In this document: piece after piece, positions 4,942 through 6,536 of the stretch | How positions within the stretch are numbered: the stretch's first letter is position 1 | Layout of the letters: each line of letters opens with the position of its first letter | NCBI GenBank assembly: GCA_030426065.1 | Contig: JAUHZH010000132.1 | Coordinates: 1-6,536, forward strand | From: Gammaproteobacteria bacterium | GTDB lineage: Bacteria > Pseudomonadota > Gammaproteobacteria > Xanthomonadales > Marinicellaceae | Direction: 5' to 3' | Length of the DNA: 6,536 nt | The notes under the pieces: model-generated | Database searches by the model: none | What the model saw: the letters and a program-made list of their open reading frames with translations, nothing else | What the model was told of the DNA's origin: nothing | Position numbers and translations under genes: made by a program

Positions 4942-4970
4942 ATTATATGTTTCATATCGCATTATATGAA
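4942..4970 (-). promoter_or_regulatory. Candidate ubiA promoter
   Basis: On the minus strand, TTCATA (4970-4965) and a perfect TATAAT (4947-4942) are 17 nt apart, with a start expected near 4935. The -35 matches consensus at 4 of 6 positions. The -10 touches the first base of the divergent trmL ATG. Confidence 0.45.
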
Positions 4971-5408
4971 CCAGAAATTCCACCCAATACCGGAAACATC
5001 ATCCGACTGTGTGCCAACACAGGGACCCAACTGCACCTGATTCACCCATTGGGTTTTGATATGGAGGTCAAAGCTTTGCGTCGTGCCGGGTTGGATTACC
5101 ATGAATGGGCCCATGTTCAACACCATGATGATTTCACGTCTTTTTTGAAAAACAGTGGTTGCCAACGCTTTTTTGCCTTGACCACAAAAGCCACTGATCA
5201 CCACCACCAAGTGGATTACCAAGCCGGTGATTGTTTGTTGTTCGGCCCTGAAACACGTGGTTTACCTGATGAAGTGTTGTCTTCTGATGCTTGTCACAAT
5301 ATCCGTGTGCCCATGAAACCAGGATCCAGAAGTTTGAACCTGTCCAACACCGCAGCTTTGGTGTTGTACCAAGCCTTGTACCACACAGGATTTGAAGGTT
5401 TGCTGTAG
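4947..5408 (+). CDS. trmL: tRNA (cytidine/uridine-34 2'-O) methyltransferase
   Basis: TrmL is a SPOUT-superfamily enzyme that uses S-adenosylmethionine to methylate the ribose of wobble nucleotide 34 in tRNA-Leu isoacceptors. The trefoil-knot motifs are all visible: LYEPEIPPNTGNIIRLCANTG (6-26) with the motif 1 Asn-Thr-Gly and Arg20, RRAGLDYHEW (45-54), LLFGPETRGLP (97-107) and RVPMKPGSRSLNLSNTAAL (120-138). The 153-aa length is close to E. coli TrmL (157). I chose the ATG at 4947 because it aligns with the family N-terminus; the reading frame extends upstream but without family sequence. No Shine-Dalgarno is seen before the ATG. It is a single gene, divergent from ubiA, and ends at a terminator shared with dps. 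Confidence 0.96.
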   Translation: MFHIALYEPEIPPNTGNIIRLCANTGTQLHLIHPLGFDMEVKALRRAGLDYHEWAHVQHHDDFTSFLKNSGCQRFFALTTKATDHHHQVDYQAGDCLLFGPETRGLPDEVLSSDACHNIRVPMKPGSRSLNLSNTAALVLYQALYHTGFEGLL

Positions 5409-5420
5409 AATATTTTGAGT

Positions 5421-5449
5421 AAAAAAAAAGGCACCCAGAGGTGCCCTTT
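5421..5449. terminator. Bidirectional intrinsic terminator between trmL and dps
   Basis: GGCACC (5430-5435) and GGTGCC (5440-5445) form a stem with loop CAGA. It is flanked by AAAAAAAAA on the left and CTTT on the right. On the minus strand, after dps, the stem is followed by nine Ts, a strong terminator. On the plus strand, after trmL, the tail is CTTTGG, which is weaker. Confidence 0.85.
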
Positions 5450-5469
5450 GGTTGTTGGGGAAATGGTAT

Positions 5470-5934
5470 TCAATCCAGAAGAGATCGCAGCATCCACGCG
5501 GTTTTTTCGTGCAGCTCCAAACGGCCAATCAACAAGTCACCGCTGACGTGATCGCTTTCAAATGCTTCGTGATCCAAGTGGTTTCGGATGCGCGCAGCAA
5601 TGGCCTCATGGGCTTTCAATAAATTGCCCCCCATGTCAGTGGCTTTGGGGTGACCTTGCTCTTCTTCGATGATGGTCAATTGAGCAAATGCGCTGTAAGA
5701 ACCAGGAGCCAATGCTCCCAACGCCCTGATGCGCTCTGCGATTTCATCGATGGCTGTGGCCAATTCGGTGTAGTGGGTTTCGAACAGGGCATGCAATGTG
5801 GTGAATTGGGGTCCTGTCACATTCCAATGGTAATTGTGCGTTTTCAAGTAAAGGGTGTAGCTGTCAGCCAACAGTTCACTCAAGGCTTGAGTTAATACGG
5901 TTCGGTTTTGTTCGTTGATTCCAATGTGCATCAT
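5470..5934 (-). CDS. dps: Dps family ferritin-like DNA-protection protein
   Basis: Dps is a cytoplasmic dodecameric mini-ferritin that oxidises Fe(II), usually with H2O2, stores the iron and protects DNA. The ferroxidase residues are in place: His36 in NYHWNVTG, His48, Asp63 and Glu67 in the AIDEIAERIRALG helix. Their spacing (12, 27 and 31 residues from the first His) equals that of E. coli Dps His51, His63, Asp78 and Glu82. The N-terminus is short (no long Lys-rich tail like E. coli Dps), so direct DNA binding is less certain. Length (154 aa) is normal. Two ATGs are adjacent (5934 and 5931); AGGA lies 3 nt before the first and 6 nt before the second, so the second may be the real start. The gene stands alone with its own promoter and terminator. 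Confidence 0.95.
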   Translation of the reverse strand: MMHIGINEQNRTVLTQALSELLADSYTLYLKTHNYHWNVTGPQFTTLHALFETHYTELATAIDEIAERIRALGALAPGSYSAFAQLTIIEEEQGHPKATDMGGNLLKAHEAIAARIRNHLDHEAFESDHVSGDLLIGRLELHEKTAWMLRSLLD

Positions 5935-5960
5935 GATTCCTGCGTTGTGTATATGGGTTT

Positions 5961-5989
5961 ATTTTATCGCGCCTGACCGTTTTGTCCAA
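5961..5989 (-). promoter_or_regulatory. Sigma-70-type promoter of dps
   Basis: On the minus strand, TTGGAC (5989-5984) and TAAAAT (5966-5961) are 17 nt apart. The start is expected near 5954, giving a leader of about 20 nt. I see no clear OxyR- or Fur-type box overlapping it. Confidence 0.6.
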
Positions 5990-5991
5990 TG

Positions 5992-6013
5992 GATTGATTG
6001 TATCGAATCAATC
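5992..6013. repeat. Perfect 8-bp inverted repeat upstream of the dps promoter
   Basis: GATTGATT (5992-5999) and AATCAATC (6006-6013) are perfect inverted arms around GTATCG. The element starts 3 bp upstream of the dps -35, so it could be an operator or activator site. It has no T-tract on either side typical of a terminator. Confidence 0.45.
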
Positions 6014-6088
6014 GTTTTATCAGAAGACTGAATGGTGGAATCACTGCCAAAGGATCATGAGGCGTCAGGGAAGGGCAAGTGAATTGAC

Positions 6089-6117
6089 AGGCAACGCCTT
6101 TTGTGAGGGCGTTGCCT
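6089..6117. repeat. 10-bp stem-loop downstream of the DUF885 gene
   Basis: AGGCAACGCC (6089-6098) and GGCGTTGCCT (6108-6117) form a perfect stem with a 9-nt loop. On the minus strand it lies 30 nt past the DUF885 stop. The tail on that strand (GTCAATTC) has no U-run, so it is either a poor terminator or a 3'-end-stabilising hairpin. The rest of the 5990-6147 gap holds no convincing gene. Confidence 0.5.
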
Positions 6118-6147
6118 TGTCCAGTTCAGAAAACGGTAGTGATGAAA

Positions 6148-6536
6148 TCAGTGGCTGGTTTGACTGGCAATCCAACGGTCAATTTTCGCTTCCAAGATGT
6201 GCATGGGAACTGCACCCCCCAGCAGGATCAAGTCATGAAAGGCTTTGATGTCAAAACGCGCGCCCAGGGCATCTTTGGCTTTTTGGCGCAGTTTGACCAT
6301 GTTGATCATGCCCATTTTGTAACCCAAGGCTTGTCCTGGCCAAACCATGTATCGCTCGATTTCAGCGACCACATCAGATTCGACTGTACCGGTATTTTCT
6401 GCCATGTATTTGATGGCTTTTTCACGTGTCCACTTGTGATGATGCATGCCGGTATCGACGACCAGACGTACCGCGCGGAACATCTCGTCCTGTAGTCGAC
6501 CGATATCCCCGTAGGGGTCGCCCTTGTACATACCCA
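6148..6536 (-). CDS. DUF885 family protein, C-terminal part (cut by window edge)
   Basis: Only the last 129 codons or so are in the window; the gene runs off the right edge. The sequence matches the C-terminal pattern of DUF885 proteins: GMYKGDPYGDIGRLQDEMFRA, RLVVDTGMHHHKWTREKAI, ERYMVWPGQALGYKMG, then AKDALGARFDIKAFHDLILLGGAVPMHILE. Members are large proteins thought to be metallopeptidase-like; the expected metal-binding HExxPGH region would lie upstream, outside the window, so catalytic competence cannot be judged. A Met at 6531 is internal, since family sequence continues upstream of it. Whether it carries a signal peptide or lipobox is not visible. The gene ends before a stem-loop and is probably not co-transcribed with dps, which has its own promoter. 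Confidence 0.85.
   Translation of the reverse strand, partial: GMYKGDPYGDIGRLQDEMFRAVRLVVDTGMHHHKWTREKAIKYMAENTGTVESDVVAEIERYMVWPGQALGYKMGMINMVKLRQKAKDALGARFDIKAFHDLILLGGAVPMHILEAKIDRWIASQTSH

Noticed and set aside
5982..6248. Plus-strand frame beginning in the dps upstream gap
   Set aside because: It starts at a non-ATG codon, runs through hairpins and then into the antisense of DUF885, and has no Shine-Dalgarno or homology I can recognise.
6103..6495. 130-codon plus-strand frame opposite the DUF885 gene
   Set aside because: The minus strand carries recognisable DUF885 sequence throughout; the opposite frame has no identifiable features.

Overview
The window looks like chromosomal housekeeping DNA from a gammaproteobacterium. 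The evidence is an IbpA-type small heat-shock protein with sigma-32-like control, a TrmL very close to the E. coli enzyme, ubiquinone-type UbiA, class 2 (quinone-linked) PyrD, and short c-type cytochromes. I cannot name the genus from the sequence alone. I see no mobile elements, CRISPR arrays, tRNA or rRNA genes.

Layout. Positions 1-901 hold three short class I c-type cytochrome genes in tandem on the minus strand; the leftmost is cut by the window edge and overlaps its upstream neighbour by 4 nt. A palindrome matching the FNR/ANR consensus lies upstream of the first one. Positions 1015-3017 (minus) hold pyrD-murB, overlapping by 4 nt, with pyrD apparently translated from a leaderless or nearly leaderless mRNA. 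On the plus strand, diverging from pyrD, is a small secreted protein (3087-3383) built of six 'SFPD' repeats. It ends at a bidirectional terminator shared with the convergent hsp20/ibpA gene (3454-3918, minus). That gene has a sigma-32-like promoter whose -35 overlaps the end of ubiA, and a roughly 100-nt leader ending in a ROSE-type RNA thermometer hairpin. ubiA (4038-4913, minus) diverges from trmL (4947-5408, plus). A second bidirectional terminator separates trmL from dps (5470-5934, minus), which has a good sigma-70 promoter. The right end holds the C-terminal part of a DUF885 family protein (minus).

Functionally the window mixes respiration (cytochromes, UbiA, and PyrD feeding electrons to quinone), cell-wall precursor synthesis (MurB), tRNA wobble-base methylation (TrmL), and stress protection (Hsp20, Dps). 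The parts most worth a second look are the SFPD-repeat protein, the Hsp20 promoter plus RNA thermometer, the FNR-like box at the cytochromes, and the SD-less starts of pyrD and trmL.
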